DNA from: Anisus vortex
Lineage: Eukaryota; Mollusca; Gastropoda; Planorbidae
Assembly: GCA_949126835.1 (NCBI GenBank)
Contig: OX421507.1
Span: forward strand, 12,528,852 to 12,592,851
Length of the DNA: 64,000 nt
Direction: 5' to 3'
A program made the translations under genes and the position numbers. Shown one piece after another: positions 11,325 to 23,100 of this stretch; the stretch's first letter is position 1; every line of letters starts with the position of its first letter. The notes under the pieces were generated by a model, which saw nothing but the letters and a program-made list of their open reading frames with translations, had not been told where the DNA came from and searched no databases.

Positions 11325-13910
11325 TCCTGCCAACCAAAAGAGTCCATGCGCACTCGTGTTAACACATAAAGCTCAGTATAATATAACATGTACTTGAACA
11401 CAAGTTCAATCAGGATGTTTTGCGTATTAAGGTTAATAGCTTATGAAAGGAAAAGATCATTAATGACCATTAGAGTTAAAATTGAGAATGCAAGAGTAAT
11501 TGTTTTAATATAGCTGTTGGTTTGTAAGCATTACAATTTTTTTTACTAGGTTTTTATACTTTCAACCAGAACTACTATTAAAAATGTGTAGATCACTGGG
11601 AAAAAACTGTTGTAAATTTGGAAAGTGATAGTAGCCTGCTGCCCATAATCACTGAATGCCAGTTTATGATTAAAATACAATATTTTAAAACTTTTTAATT
11701 TGTAGTAAAATATTGTTTAAACATTTCATATAAATTTAGGTTATAAAGTTAATTTATTTTTAAAAGGTAACAAAATGTTTCCAAATCATTATCATTTTTG
11801 TAACAATGAATGCATTATATCATAAAATTAGTGCATATAGATAAGTGCATATATGTGCATCAGTCTTTAGAAACAAATTTGAAATATCACTTTTATTATA
11901 CATCTGTGTATTACCGGTATTACTAAACAAATGTTTGAGCTACTTAAAAAAAAAAGATTATTCTTAAACTTCATCTTTAAATTATTGAATGCAATTTCTA
12001 TCATGTGATATGATAACCTAGTCACTAATAAAGGCTATGCAACTTGCCATTTGTCACTTTACATATTCAGTTTTTATTTAAAACTCTATATATTATAAAT
12101 ATATATATATATAAATATATATTTAATCACATATACAATTTTATGTATACAAAAATCTTGCTATAAATATGAACTATATTATTTTCATTAGTATTGAAAG
12201 TTGTATAATCATATTTGTATTATTATGCATAAAAGCTGGAAGACTGTGTAAATACCAGCTAAAAGACTTGTTTTCTTATACTACTATGGCTATAATAGAC
12301 AAAAAAGTCATAATGACATTAAACTATGAATAAGAAGGCAACTCTTTTCTCAGTTTGACAAAAAATGCCATAGTTTTAATGCTGTATTTTTATTTTTCAT
12401 GCAGCTGGGAATCATGAAACTAGGATATTTGTTTAAAAAAAAAAAATTAATAGTCAGTATTTATTAGACACATAAAATATTTTTTTGAAAAATTAATATT
12501 TAAGAAAAGATCTTTTGCCCATATTCTCATCCATTTTTTTTTTTGCTCACATTACAATTGTTGACAAAGCTGCATTTATTTCTTTAAATCTTTTTTTTAC
12601 AATTTATGAGATATTTAAAAAAATAATAATTTGAAATTGCATAATTTGCTTGGTTGGCTTGGGAACAAAAATGGCTGCATTACGTTAATTAAGACATGTC
12701 TGTCACTTGTAAGATGAGCTTTTAGAACTAGTGTTTGTTCTATAAATTGTTGACTAGAACTCTATCTATTCTGATAGTCTAGAGTCAAAGCAAAGTTTAT
12801 GTAAAACTAAACAATCTTGATAATTCTAAAAACAAATAAATTGGTACAGATTTTTCTTTGTGTCTCGAATTTCCCACAATGAAAGAAATTTATACTGATG
12901 TTAGTTAGTGACATCTCTTTCATTGATTACCTCGTCTAATTTTAGAAATCCTTTCTATTTCCTTTGGGGAATAAAAAACATTAATTTAAATCCAGTGTTT
13001 TCCAAGCTGTTTAACCTATGTTAGAGTTCAAACATTTTATTATTTTCAAGGATGAACATGTTTTTTATCTTAAGAAGAATATAATAGACTTTTTTCCAAT
13101 TCGACAATAAAAAATCAACAATGTGATAAGAGAGATTATTTTGATACTAAAAAAAAAAGTATCGATTGAAAACACATTCATTAATTTTTTTTTTCCAATT
13201 ATTTTTACTTTACATAATTTTTTTATGTTTTCAAGACCAGTTTATAAACTGTTTCAATACTTCATCTGAAACATATTTCATTCTGAGCATTTTAGCAACC
13301 TTGTAAATATTTCTAGCTGAAACTTTTTTTTATACTTTACATATATTATAAACTTCTAAAAATATTTTGAATTCTAATAATATTTTGAATTTTACGGGTA
13401 AACCAATAATTATTTTAGGAAATGACATTGTGATTTCTAAAATATTTTCTCTAGCTACTGTTTGAGTACATTTTATGGCACACACACAAATATTCACAAC
13501 TTGAAATTATTAATGTGAAATTTTTATAGCAATCAAAAATGGAAGAAAAGTGGAAAGGTTATTGCATGTTAAAGAATAACACTTGAAAAAATGTATACAT
13601 TGCATTATCTTTGTATCATTGTAAAGTTAAAATATTTTTTATTTAAAAAAAAAAGATAGCACATAATGTAATTATTGTGTTTAAATTACTCTTGTGATAA
13701 AAAGTCTAGTACCCTTGAACTTGAAAAACTCATAGGTGGCTAAGATCAAAAGGAGTAAAGTTGATCAATGTCCCCAAAACTGATGAACTGTACTGTACCT
13801 GTCAAAGCTTGATTAGCTGGGGCACCTTCCTGCAGCTCTGGGAAAGCCCCCAAGACCTTAAATAATGTCTAGCCATTTTTTTTATTCTAAACTATACTTT
13901 TGTTGTTTAA

Positions 13911-14264
13911 GGGGCTGTCCATAAGTGAAGTCAAGCAGTTTCAGCACATTTTTAGCACCCGCCCTCCCTCCATCATCACAAGTAACTACAAAAAGTGAGA
14001 CCCTTCCCTGCCAAATTTATTTCTTTACCCTTTAAAAAAATCACCCCTCTCAACCATATTTTTACTTCCTAAAAAAGCTTGCTTTAACTTTTTTTGTCAC
14101 TGACATATAATTATTATAATGAAAAATCTAATCACTGTAGTTAATTATCGGTAAGTGAAACTTGTTAATGTTGATATTTATTTAAAGGTGTACATTTCAT
14201 GACAAATGTTGGATCCCCCTCCCTCCCTCCCCCTATGTGCGTGACATCCTTTATGGACGGCCCC
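13911..14264. mobile_element. MITE-like element with GGGGCYGTCCATAA ends
   Basis: The left end reads 'ggggctgtccataagtgaag'. The right end reads 'gacatcctttatggacggcccc', whose reverse complement begins 'ggggccgtccataaaggatg'. The interior has CCCTCC-rich patches next to both ends ('cgccctccctcc', 'ccctccctccctcccc') and no coding potential. No clear target-site duplication is visible, so the superfamily is left open. Confidence 0.55.
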
Positions 14265-15577
14265 TCGGCTACAAAATGATTATTTTTCTTGACTATTAGT
14301 TCTCCCCTTGACTTTAAATAAAGGATTATCAATTGAATGGGAAATAAAACTTCACAAGGGTATTACTATTCCATTGTTCTAGTGAAAGATACAATGTACA
14401 TTGCTTGTTCCTACGCCTTATAGCCAAACAGAATGACATAGGCCTACATATATTTTGTATATTTTGATGATGTAGATCAAATACCGTAGATGTGATTTGT
14501 GCAATAAGTTTTTTTCAATTTCATAGCATATGATATAAAAACAATTTTTGTTTCATTGAGTATGTCATTTATATGCAACATAACCTATTTCTTTGACTCA
14601 CCAAATGTCATTTAATTTATTTGTCATAAGATATCCACGTACAGTAAACTAAGAAAACCAATAGATAGTCATATACCACTAAGTTCAAGTTGCCAGTTCT
14701 AATTATAATAATATCAGAGATCAACGCCATGTTACAAAGTATGTGCCTTAGTAAATAGAATTCTAAACTTTGTCGTCTGATCAAAGTATTTTTATTTTGT
14801 TTACTGCAGGAATAATAATTTTTTTTAAAATTTGGTCTTAACTTTTTTCCTTTTAATTAAGAGATTACAACCAATAGAAACAGCTGTTACTGTTACTTCT
14901 GTTTATATTTAAAGATGCAATATAATAAACTATGTGATATTTTTCGTTGTTCTTTAAAAAAATATCAAGAATTACCTGCTGTCAGTATATTTACAAAAAA
15001 AACAAGAAAGAAAACTGGCCATTTAAATCAAGCCACTAAATTCATATAAAGTCTTGAAATTTCCATCTGAAAGACTTGTACTGTTTATGTTTTTAAATCA
15101 TTTTATACTTTCATATATTTTCAGTCTTTTCTGTACATTTTTTTTTGTTCAAATAAAACTATTTTTTAAAATGTCAATATCTTATGACATGAGGCTACAA
15201 AGAATTCTCATACATAATGCTTTCGCAATACACCAATAGATTTTTGAATGACAGTATTAAAACTTTGATTTTTTTTTTACTTGTTTTCTTGCCCATGTTT
15301 GTCTGGTATTAGTGTTTAGTTTTTGCAAGAAGTGTCATGTGCCTTAAAACAGCTGTGAGCCAAATCATTTATTTCAATTACTAACTATCACTATCAATAC
15401 ATGCTATATTATATTTTCAAAAAAGAACTTGTCTCTTGAGTTTTTTTTATAATAGTTAAAATAACTGTTGTCACTTGTTTGAAGGGTAATCATTACATAA
15501 CTTTATATCTAAAGCATTAAGTATGTGTAGATCGACTGCGCTAGTTTGTGGCCTCATCAAATCATCACCAACCATGG

Positions 15578-16351
15578 CTCTAATGCATAGGTTCTCAACC
15601 TTTTTCGGCTCACCGCCCCCTTTTGCATCTTTTTTCCGCTCACCGCCCCCCCCAACTTAATTTTAGCGGAAACATTTGTTAATTAAAGGGAGATAATTAA
15701 CCCTTTTCATTTGAGGTAATATTTAAATTTGTTTTTCTTTTATAAAAAATTAAATGGCTAGCATTTATAACTTTGAAATGATATGATAGAACTGTTAAAA
15801 ATTTTTTGAAAATTTTGTAAATATTATATGACTAAAGAATTTATATGAATATTTTCACGCATTTTAATTACTACCCAGATTGTATAATTACTACGTATCT
15901 ATACCGCTCAGTCATTGTGGTTACCTCTTTACGAAAGATTCAAACGCATTAAAGGACATCTCGGTAAAACATCAAAAGAGTAATATTATAAGAGTAATAT
16001 TAGCAGATGTTATGGCGACAGTCCGGTGAACCAACCATAAGACGAGACGGCCGCATACCATATTCGCCAAATACTGACCCCCCCCTACATCATCGAAAAG
16101 TCTTTGCCATTCTTATATATTGTTCAATATTATGTATGCTTACTGTTGGGAGATATCAGATATTTAGTAGCACTTGCGTTTATATCATATTTCATCCAAA
16201 AACTAATCGATTCAAATAGCTGAGATGTTGAAATTATAGCAGGTACGTATGTCCCGCCCACTTGCCCTTCATCGCCCCCCAATCGCCCCCGGGAATGTTA
16301 TCGCCCCCCTAAAGCTTCTAATCGCCCCCGTTGAGAACCTATGCTCTAATG
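15578..16351. mobile_element. Non-autonomous hAT-type transposon with 8-bp target duplication
   Basis: The element occupies 15586-16343 (758 bp). It starts 'cataggttctcaac' and ends 'gttgagaacctatg', a perfect 14-bp inverted repeat. It is flanked on both sides by the identical octamer 'ctctaatg' (15578-15585 and 16344-16351), the duplication length of hAT transposition. The subterminal regions carry CGCCCCC-rich motifs, several per end, possible transposase-binding clusters. No transposase is recognisable inside, so it must have been mobilised in trans. Confidence 0.88.
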
Positions 16352-16551
16352 GAACACAAGTAAATTGGGCCCAGTATTAATAGTTAGAAGATATTCTCAT
16401 AATGTCAATACATACAAATTTTAACAGTAAAAATAAACTTGGCTCAAGTTTCATATAAAGTTTACACGGGGTTTATCTTTACTATAAAAAGTATACAATT
16501 TTTATATAACTCTAAATATCAACTTTATTTGAGTTCAGTATTAACTTAAGT

Positions 16552-16803
16552 ATAACGTCGTTGCCAGGCAAAAACCGGCCAAGTCCAAAATAGAAATTTT
16601 TTTCAGGAGAAGCAAAAAACTGCATAGATTGAGTAAACAAATCAACATAGTCGTTTTTATAAGAAATAAAATTGTAGAAAATCTATTGGACAATACTACA
16701 ATTTTTTTTTAGACATGTGAGGTATCCCAAGGAACATTTTGGTAAAAAAAATAAAATTGAAAAATTTCTGACTTGGCCGGTTTTTGCCTGGCAACGACGA
16801 TAA
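16552..16803. mobile_element. MITE with perfect 30-bp terminal inverted repeats and ATAA duplication
   Basis: The 244-bp element at 16556-16799 begins 'cgtcgttgccaggcaaaaac' and ends with the exact reverse complement; identity extends over 30 bases. Both sides carry ATAA (16552-16555 and 16800-16803), consistent with a 4-bp target duplication. The interior is AT-rich and noncoding. The perfect inverted repeats imply a recent insertion or selection on the ends. I cannot name the superfamily. Confidence 0.85.
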
Positions 16804-19237
16804 ATTTCAACGTTGCAATGCAGCGGCACCTTGTCGTAAAAGTTTAATTCCTTCCATGACTGAGTAATATGTAAAGCAAATTTTGTAAACAAAAATACTT
16901 TATTTGTCATTATTTATCTAAAACTAAACAAGTCATACAAAATGAATAGAGTATGAAGGTCACACACAAAATGAAACTGACCTACTTGTCAACCAGAAAT
17001 CTGATTCTATTTTTGGTTGAAATGAACAAAATAGATATAGTCAGTATTAATTCACTAATGTGTCTATTTCTTTTGCAGCATCTAAAACTGACATCAAAAT
17101 GTATAGACAAGTTAGACTTTATTCTATTTATCTAATAGAAAATACATTTTTGTGGATATTTTTTTTAATTGAGTATCTGGACATTAAAAAGTAACACAAA
17201 ACTGAAACACAATAGTAATGGTAAAACAAAAAGCAGAATTCAGATATATCAAAACAAAACCAAAACTTTCATAAATTTATGAAATGAAAATATTCTGTAC
17301 ACTATTATTGTAGATATACATTCAATATGAAGTACAATACAATGCAAAGATCCACTTTTGTTTTTTTGTGATATAAAACAACACTTTTTAAACATAGGCC
17401 TTAAACATATTCCCACTAGTTTGAGTTATTTTTTTGATAGAGTCAGATCAACCACCTGAGTCTGTTTTAGAAGAAGTTTAAAGAAGTTTAACAAATGTCA
17501 AATTAAAAAAAAATATTTCATAATGGTAAAAAAGGAAATAAGATTGCAACATAAGTCAATTTACTGTTTTATTTAATTCTTAATAAAAACAGCTGCAGAG
17601 TATCAATACATGTAATTGATGTAGACAGCTCAAGCAAAATCAAAACTAAATCAATTTCAAAGTAAATATGAAAATAAAAGATAGATATCTAATGTGTAGA
17701 CCTTTTATGAAACCTTTCTCTGACAAATCAAATGTGATACAGATGAAGGGCAAAGTCAGCAGACATAAGGATGTGTGTAGCCCACTACATCCCTTAACAT
17801 CAATCAGTCTTAGTATTTCTTCAGCTACTTCTTTCACTCCATTTACGTCCATAGAACTACAACTAGGGAATTCACTGTTTCCTTTGGCCTCCGCTTTTAT
17901 AAAGGGGCGAGAAATGACCAGCGTATTCCTTAGCAGCCTGAGCTACACCACTTAGATCCGAGAGAAAAAACTCCCCCCCCCTCCCACATTTGAACCCAAA
18001 ACCTTGACTATGGTGATCCACTGCCACATCTACCCCACGTTTGCATGCAAATATATGCAGGAGTGATGAAAAACAATTTAGGACAAACAAGAAAAAATTT
18101 TGGATCTGCTCAGCCTCTCTGGATGAACATAGAAATAAGGTAATAAATTACAATGTGTATTTACAGTTCTTAAAAATTCAGTTTATGTATCAAACATCAA
18201 ACACTGTCACAGACACTGGCATAGCTTGAGTTTGTACTTGTAAAAAAAAAAGAAGGAAAGTATCCCTTTCAGATGACAGTGCTGGTCTATAGGGTTAGAC
18301 ATGGCACACTTGGGGATTGTCTGGCCAAGCACAATGCCAGGCCATCTTTACTTTTCTCCAAATTCAAACTGCTGCTAGACCACCAAGTCCCTTTTTGTAT
18401 CTGTGGACAACCCCCTAATGCTATGTGGACAACTCTTAATGCTATGCTATTTATTTTAATTTTTTTAAAAGTGAAAATAAGGTAATTTTAATACAATAGG
18501 CTTTTTACAAAACAACAAGTTAGCGTCACAACTATTCTTGAACAAAAAAAAAAGAGTTTCCTTAAAATTAGAAAAAAATTTTTTTCTCTCCTTCCAATGT
18601 TTTTATTTTGTTGGCGCCCATGACTGTACAATGCCAGTTATTTATTTACAACCTCAATGGCCCATTCAGCAAATAAACATTTTAACAACTGATTTGTTTT
18701 TTCCCCACAGTCAAGTATTCATTTGACATATTTTCAGTATTTTTAGTCAAATAAGTTTCAATTCATTTCAAACATGCATTAAAAAAAAAGGTTCGGATTA
18801 GGGGTTTAGCAATCACGTGGGAATTAAGTTCCTGTAAGAATGGTCAGTGTTAGGGTTTTAGAAATTACATGGGAATTATGTTTCTGTAAGAATTGTCTAT
18901 CTAGAAGTGTTTCTCTCTTTTTTTCTTCTCTTTTTTTACACCTTTCTCTATTTACACAGAGCCTCAGTGACACTAAAAAGACATAGTGAATCTATTTATC
19001 TTTTGATTGTCTAATACTTATATATATAAAAGAATACCAAAGTAGTTCCACTGGATACTTTATAGAAAAAAAAATGGAGTTAATAGGTGAGTTATATCTA
19101 AATATATTTCTTAGTCAAGCCATGAATTGTTGGAAATAAAATTTTCTACAACAAAAAAAATATAACTATTGTGTTTATATTTGAACTTACATATATGTAT
19201 ATACATATATATATATATACAATTCATTAAGAAGTCT
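16804..19237. other. Intergenic DNA with SINE-like relics
   Basis: No gene is supported. Around 17850-18090, on the minus strand, there is a tRNA-like stretch ('tggcagtggatcaccat' followed by 'ttttgggttcaaatg', resembling a B box) and a downstream body with weak ORFs, most likely an old SINE. Around 18285-18425, 'ggggattgtctggccaagcac' and 'gctagaccaccaagtcc' resemble the SINE family seen in the USP48 introns. A (TA)n tract lies near 19195-19220. Confidence 0.4.
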
Positions 19238-19243
19238 TTTATT
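19238..19243 (-). terminator. Candidate USP48 poly(A) signal (AATAAA)
   Basis: On the minus strand this is the first AATAAA found downstream of the USP48 stop codon at 20191. It would give a 3' UTR of about 0.95 kb containing the 35-bp triplicate at 19706-19808. No downstream GU-rich element was tested, so this is a candidate only. Confidence 0.4.
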
Positions 19244-19705
19244 CTCAAAACTTGTGTACCTTAACCAGCAATGTTCCTACTGCCCTTTGCTAGTCTTAAA
19301 AATCCAAATTGTACTTAGGAAGGAAACAAAACCAAAAATTCCCACAACAAAATAATCAATATTTCCTTCTCACTTCAAACAACTGGAGAATAAAACTATA
19401 TTAAACAATTTGTGAAATATTCAAAGCCGAACTAAAATTGAAATGTCGAACTCAATTAATTTAAACAGTACTTGCATTCATTAATATTTAAATATGAAAA
19501 TGTGCAAATCATTAGGTACATAATTTAGGGTTATGAGCTTACGTTTGATCAAATGTTATCAAAGTATGATATCTTTTGAAAAAACAACATTTGAACACAT
19601 AATTAAGTAAACATTTTTTTGTCTTTAACTGCCATCATTTGGCAGGATACTGATAGAACTCCAATTATTGAATCAAACATGGATTCAAATAAGTAATCAG
19701 ATTTG

Positions 19706-19808
19706 TACACAGACTAAGTAGTCTCTGATCATGGTTACAGTACACAGACTAAGTAGTCTCTGATCATGGTTACAGCACACAGACTAAGTAGTCTCTGATC
19801 ATGGTTGC
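19706..19808. repeat. Three tandem copies of a 35-bp unit
   Basis: The unit 'tacacagactaagtagtctc' plus 'tgatcatggttacag' is repeated three times with a 35-bp period and only a few changes. It lies downstream of the USP48 stop and upstream of the first candidate poly(A) signal, so it may be transcribed in the 3' UTR. Confidence 0.85.
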
Positions 19809-20190
19809 ATCATCCTTAACAACAAATGGGCACACATAGGTCTGACTGTATTACACAAGAACCCAGTTCTGCCACACGGCTGATGCCCCCCCCCCATTGC
19901 TGGCTCATTCACATCCCTGTATGATAACAATGAACATGCTGCAGTTAGGAGGGAGTGGGGATGCAGAAAGAAAGTACTTCAATACTACTGGATTTGCTGA
20001 TGCTGTCTTTTTACCATTGGTGAAATGTTTTAAAAAATCAGCCTCAGCAGATGCATCAAGTTCAAGGGCGTTTCAAGTCTATACACCAAGAAGCACTCTG
20101 GCTTCTGGACAATGTGTCGGGAAATAAATAATTCGGTAAGTATTGGTTAGTTCATTTGTATATTGCACCACACAAGAGCTGGTTCCAATC

Positions 20191-23100
20191 CTATCTTCCT
20201 AGCAGGTTGGTTCCCTTGAATCCCTCCTCCGGTCTTGTCGGAACTAAAGAAAAAAAAAATCATTTTTGTTACAAGCTTTTAATGAAATATATGCAATATA
20301 TCTAAGAGATAAATAGATTGTAAACAAAAAATAATCCATGACTGACTTACAAGAAAGTGTGTATTTGATTGCATGATGTAAGAAAAATATAATTACCACT
20401 TAAGTAATCGTCAACTGCTGCAGAATTATCTCCTGTGGGCTCATCAGCCTAAACATTGGAAAACATTAAGCTTAAATGACAGAACTATGGCTTAGCAATG
20501 AGTTCTTGTTAAAAAAAAACACAAAAAAAACACAATACTTAATGTAGCAAGATTTTGTTTGTAAATTGGAATAGTGGTTAGAGATCAGAAAATAATGCAC
20601 AAAACATTCTATTCTGAAAATGATAAAAAAAGACAACTTATACTCTATAAGGCTATATACTTAGTAAATGCTTAATTTAAAAAAAAAACTCTAACCCTTA
20701 CTACTAATGAAGTAGAATGCTAATGTATAAAACTAAAAAGTCTAGAATGTATGATGCCTTTTCTGGTCCTAGAAATAGATTTTTTTCTCAGACTCACAGG
20801 AAAACCTCAAACAGCTGTTGAGCACCTGCTGTCTGATTCAAAAACAAACTCACACATTCAAATAGTCTCATTAAACCAATACTGTAAACAAACACCTCCC
20901 ACCACTTGCCATTCACTTAATTCTAAGGGGCCCCCCTAGGAGCATCGGGCTGTAACTACCACCTCTCCAGGGGTCTCGATCTTGGGTGGCTCCCCTCTGC
21001 CTCTCTGGCAACTGACCTACTCCATGTCAGCCTTACCCTGCCCACTTTACTCTTCCTCAGGAGGTCCAGGTCCAGTGTCTTGATGCCCGTCATTGGGCTT
21101 TTGTAATCAATGCTTTACTGAATATGGCGATTACAGAGTCAAATCCCTGGTGCCTTAACTATCAAGGACAGTGGGCCTAAAGAACATCAAGAACTCCTGG
21201 ACATAAGTAGTCTTAGTAGGCTCATACAGACATAGAGTGTGGAATCGGGGATACTACCTTTGTTTACTTATTCAAACACATTTTTTTTTCATTCTATAGA
21301 AAAGAAAACAAAGAATCCTTTCAATTTTACCTTGAGAAATATGACACACTGAGGATAAACTTTCAGGTCTTGCAATGTGCTATCATCATTTTTAAGACTT
21401 CTCCCATCAAGAGACAGATTCTGATCATAGGGTGGGACGTTGCATAAATTGAACAGCTGTCAAAAATAGACAACAGATAAGAGTTGAAATGTAAATCTCA
21501 TTGGTTCATGAAGGATAGAATGATTTTATAATCAGCCTTTTTTTTTCTATAAATTACTACCAGAAAAATGTTTGTGTTTCACAATGTTATTTTGGAACAT
21601 CAAATGATAGCAGAGGTTTTGACTCGCTGAGCTTCTAGTACACAGCCGGAATCCTTATTTTTAAACACAAGTTCTCAAAATGGTGTAATGAGAAACTTTA
21701 TAATATCCATGTATTAGCAATGCTTCTGTACAACTATAGCAGCTGTTGCTAATTTCTAAATGATCTCTACAGCCGCTATTGTTAACTTTTAAAATCCTTC
21801 ATATTAACTTCACTTGATTATGTTTCTGGCAACCGACCGGACTTTCAGAAGGCTGATTGAACAACTTCCTGTCATCCTATTTTGCAACACATTTGATCAA
21901 ATTTTCTGCCACATCCCCCAATCCAACCAATCTTTTTTTAACAGTTTTTTTTGTTGCACTTTATGGAGAGTCTTTTTCAGTTCTCACCAAATGCATTAAA
22001 AAATACATACAATTTTAACCTTCAATTGTCTTTGTGCATTTCTTTCTTTATATCATATAGTCATTCTTTATTTTCTTTATGTGTATAAGTATTGACAGCA
22101 TAATACCAAAACAGCAATAAGGTTTACAGCGATATTTTCTTTTATAAGACTAATTATATGCCTTCTATAATAAACCTGCCTTTTATTGTCTTTGTGGATT
22201 GCAAGGGTCAAAATCTTGGGAAGGCAAATGCATAACATAAATACATATATAAAGGATTAATACGAAAAACTTAAAGATTTTTAGGGACTGTTTATTTAGG
22301 GCTCTTTACTTCTGGTTCAGGGATCTTAATGCATAATATGCAGTCTCAAAGTTAATACCCAGGGGTTGAAAATGAAACCAGCGCTCAGTAAAAAAAATAA
22401 GTTCTAGCCTAATAATGGAACAGTGTAATCATGTATAGACCTTTTTAGTTTGACCCCGGAAAAGGGGCGTGCCCTTGAGACTCACTGACATATATTTTCT
22501 TTTGGGGGCACAAAGATTTTTGTTCCTTCTTTCCATATAGTATTTTACTAAAGGTGTTGGGGGTTTTTAATGTTATTATAGTTGTTTTTGAACTTTAAAC
22601 CATAAAAACACATGGAGATCTTAAACTAAGAACCTAGGAAAAGAATTGTTAAAAAAATAACGTTTAAAGCTTCTTTATTTTTTAAAGAAAAATTTTTTTA
22701 GACCTGGACTCTATGCTTTGGACCTTAATATTATGGTCGATTCTATCGTGATCACTGTGTCATTACTTTTTGTTGAGTTTCTTCAATGAGAATCAATGTA
22801 AAAAAAAATAATTACGTTTAGAACTAGTTTTGTATCGAAAAAAAAATAATTAGGCCTATAATGCTTTTATTACTGTAGGCTATTCAAGCTATTGCTTAAC
22901 TTAGCCCTAGACCTAGATCGCTCGTTTTGATTAATAAAAAGGCAAATATAATTCTAGATATATTTCATGTTGAATGTTTGATAGAGACAGACGCATAAGA
23001 GCTGATGCATCTTCACGAATATAAAAACCATAGCCATGGTCATAGCAAATATTATGTTAAACTTAAAAAAAAATATATATTGTTCGTAGGAAGAGGCTAA

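Larger units (their letters stand above)
10183..15577. other. 3' flank of the first gene and AT-rich intergenic DNA
   Basis: The start of this stretch should contain the 3' UTR of the gene ending at 10182. An ATTAAA at about 10529 is the first plausible poly(A) signal, which is weak evidence. The rest is T/A-rich with no supportable ORF or exon, except for the inverted-repeat elements at 11027-11324 and 13911-14264, which are listed separately. Confidence 0.5.

Noticed and set aside
17646..18090. ORFs of 68-95 codons on both strands, considered as an exon of an unknown minus-strand gene
   Set aside because: No matching splice sites and a B-box-like motif nearby make an old SINE more likely.
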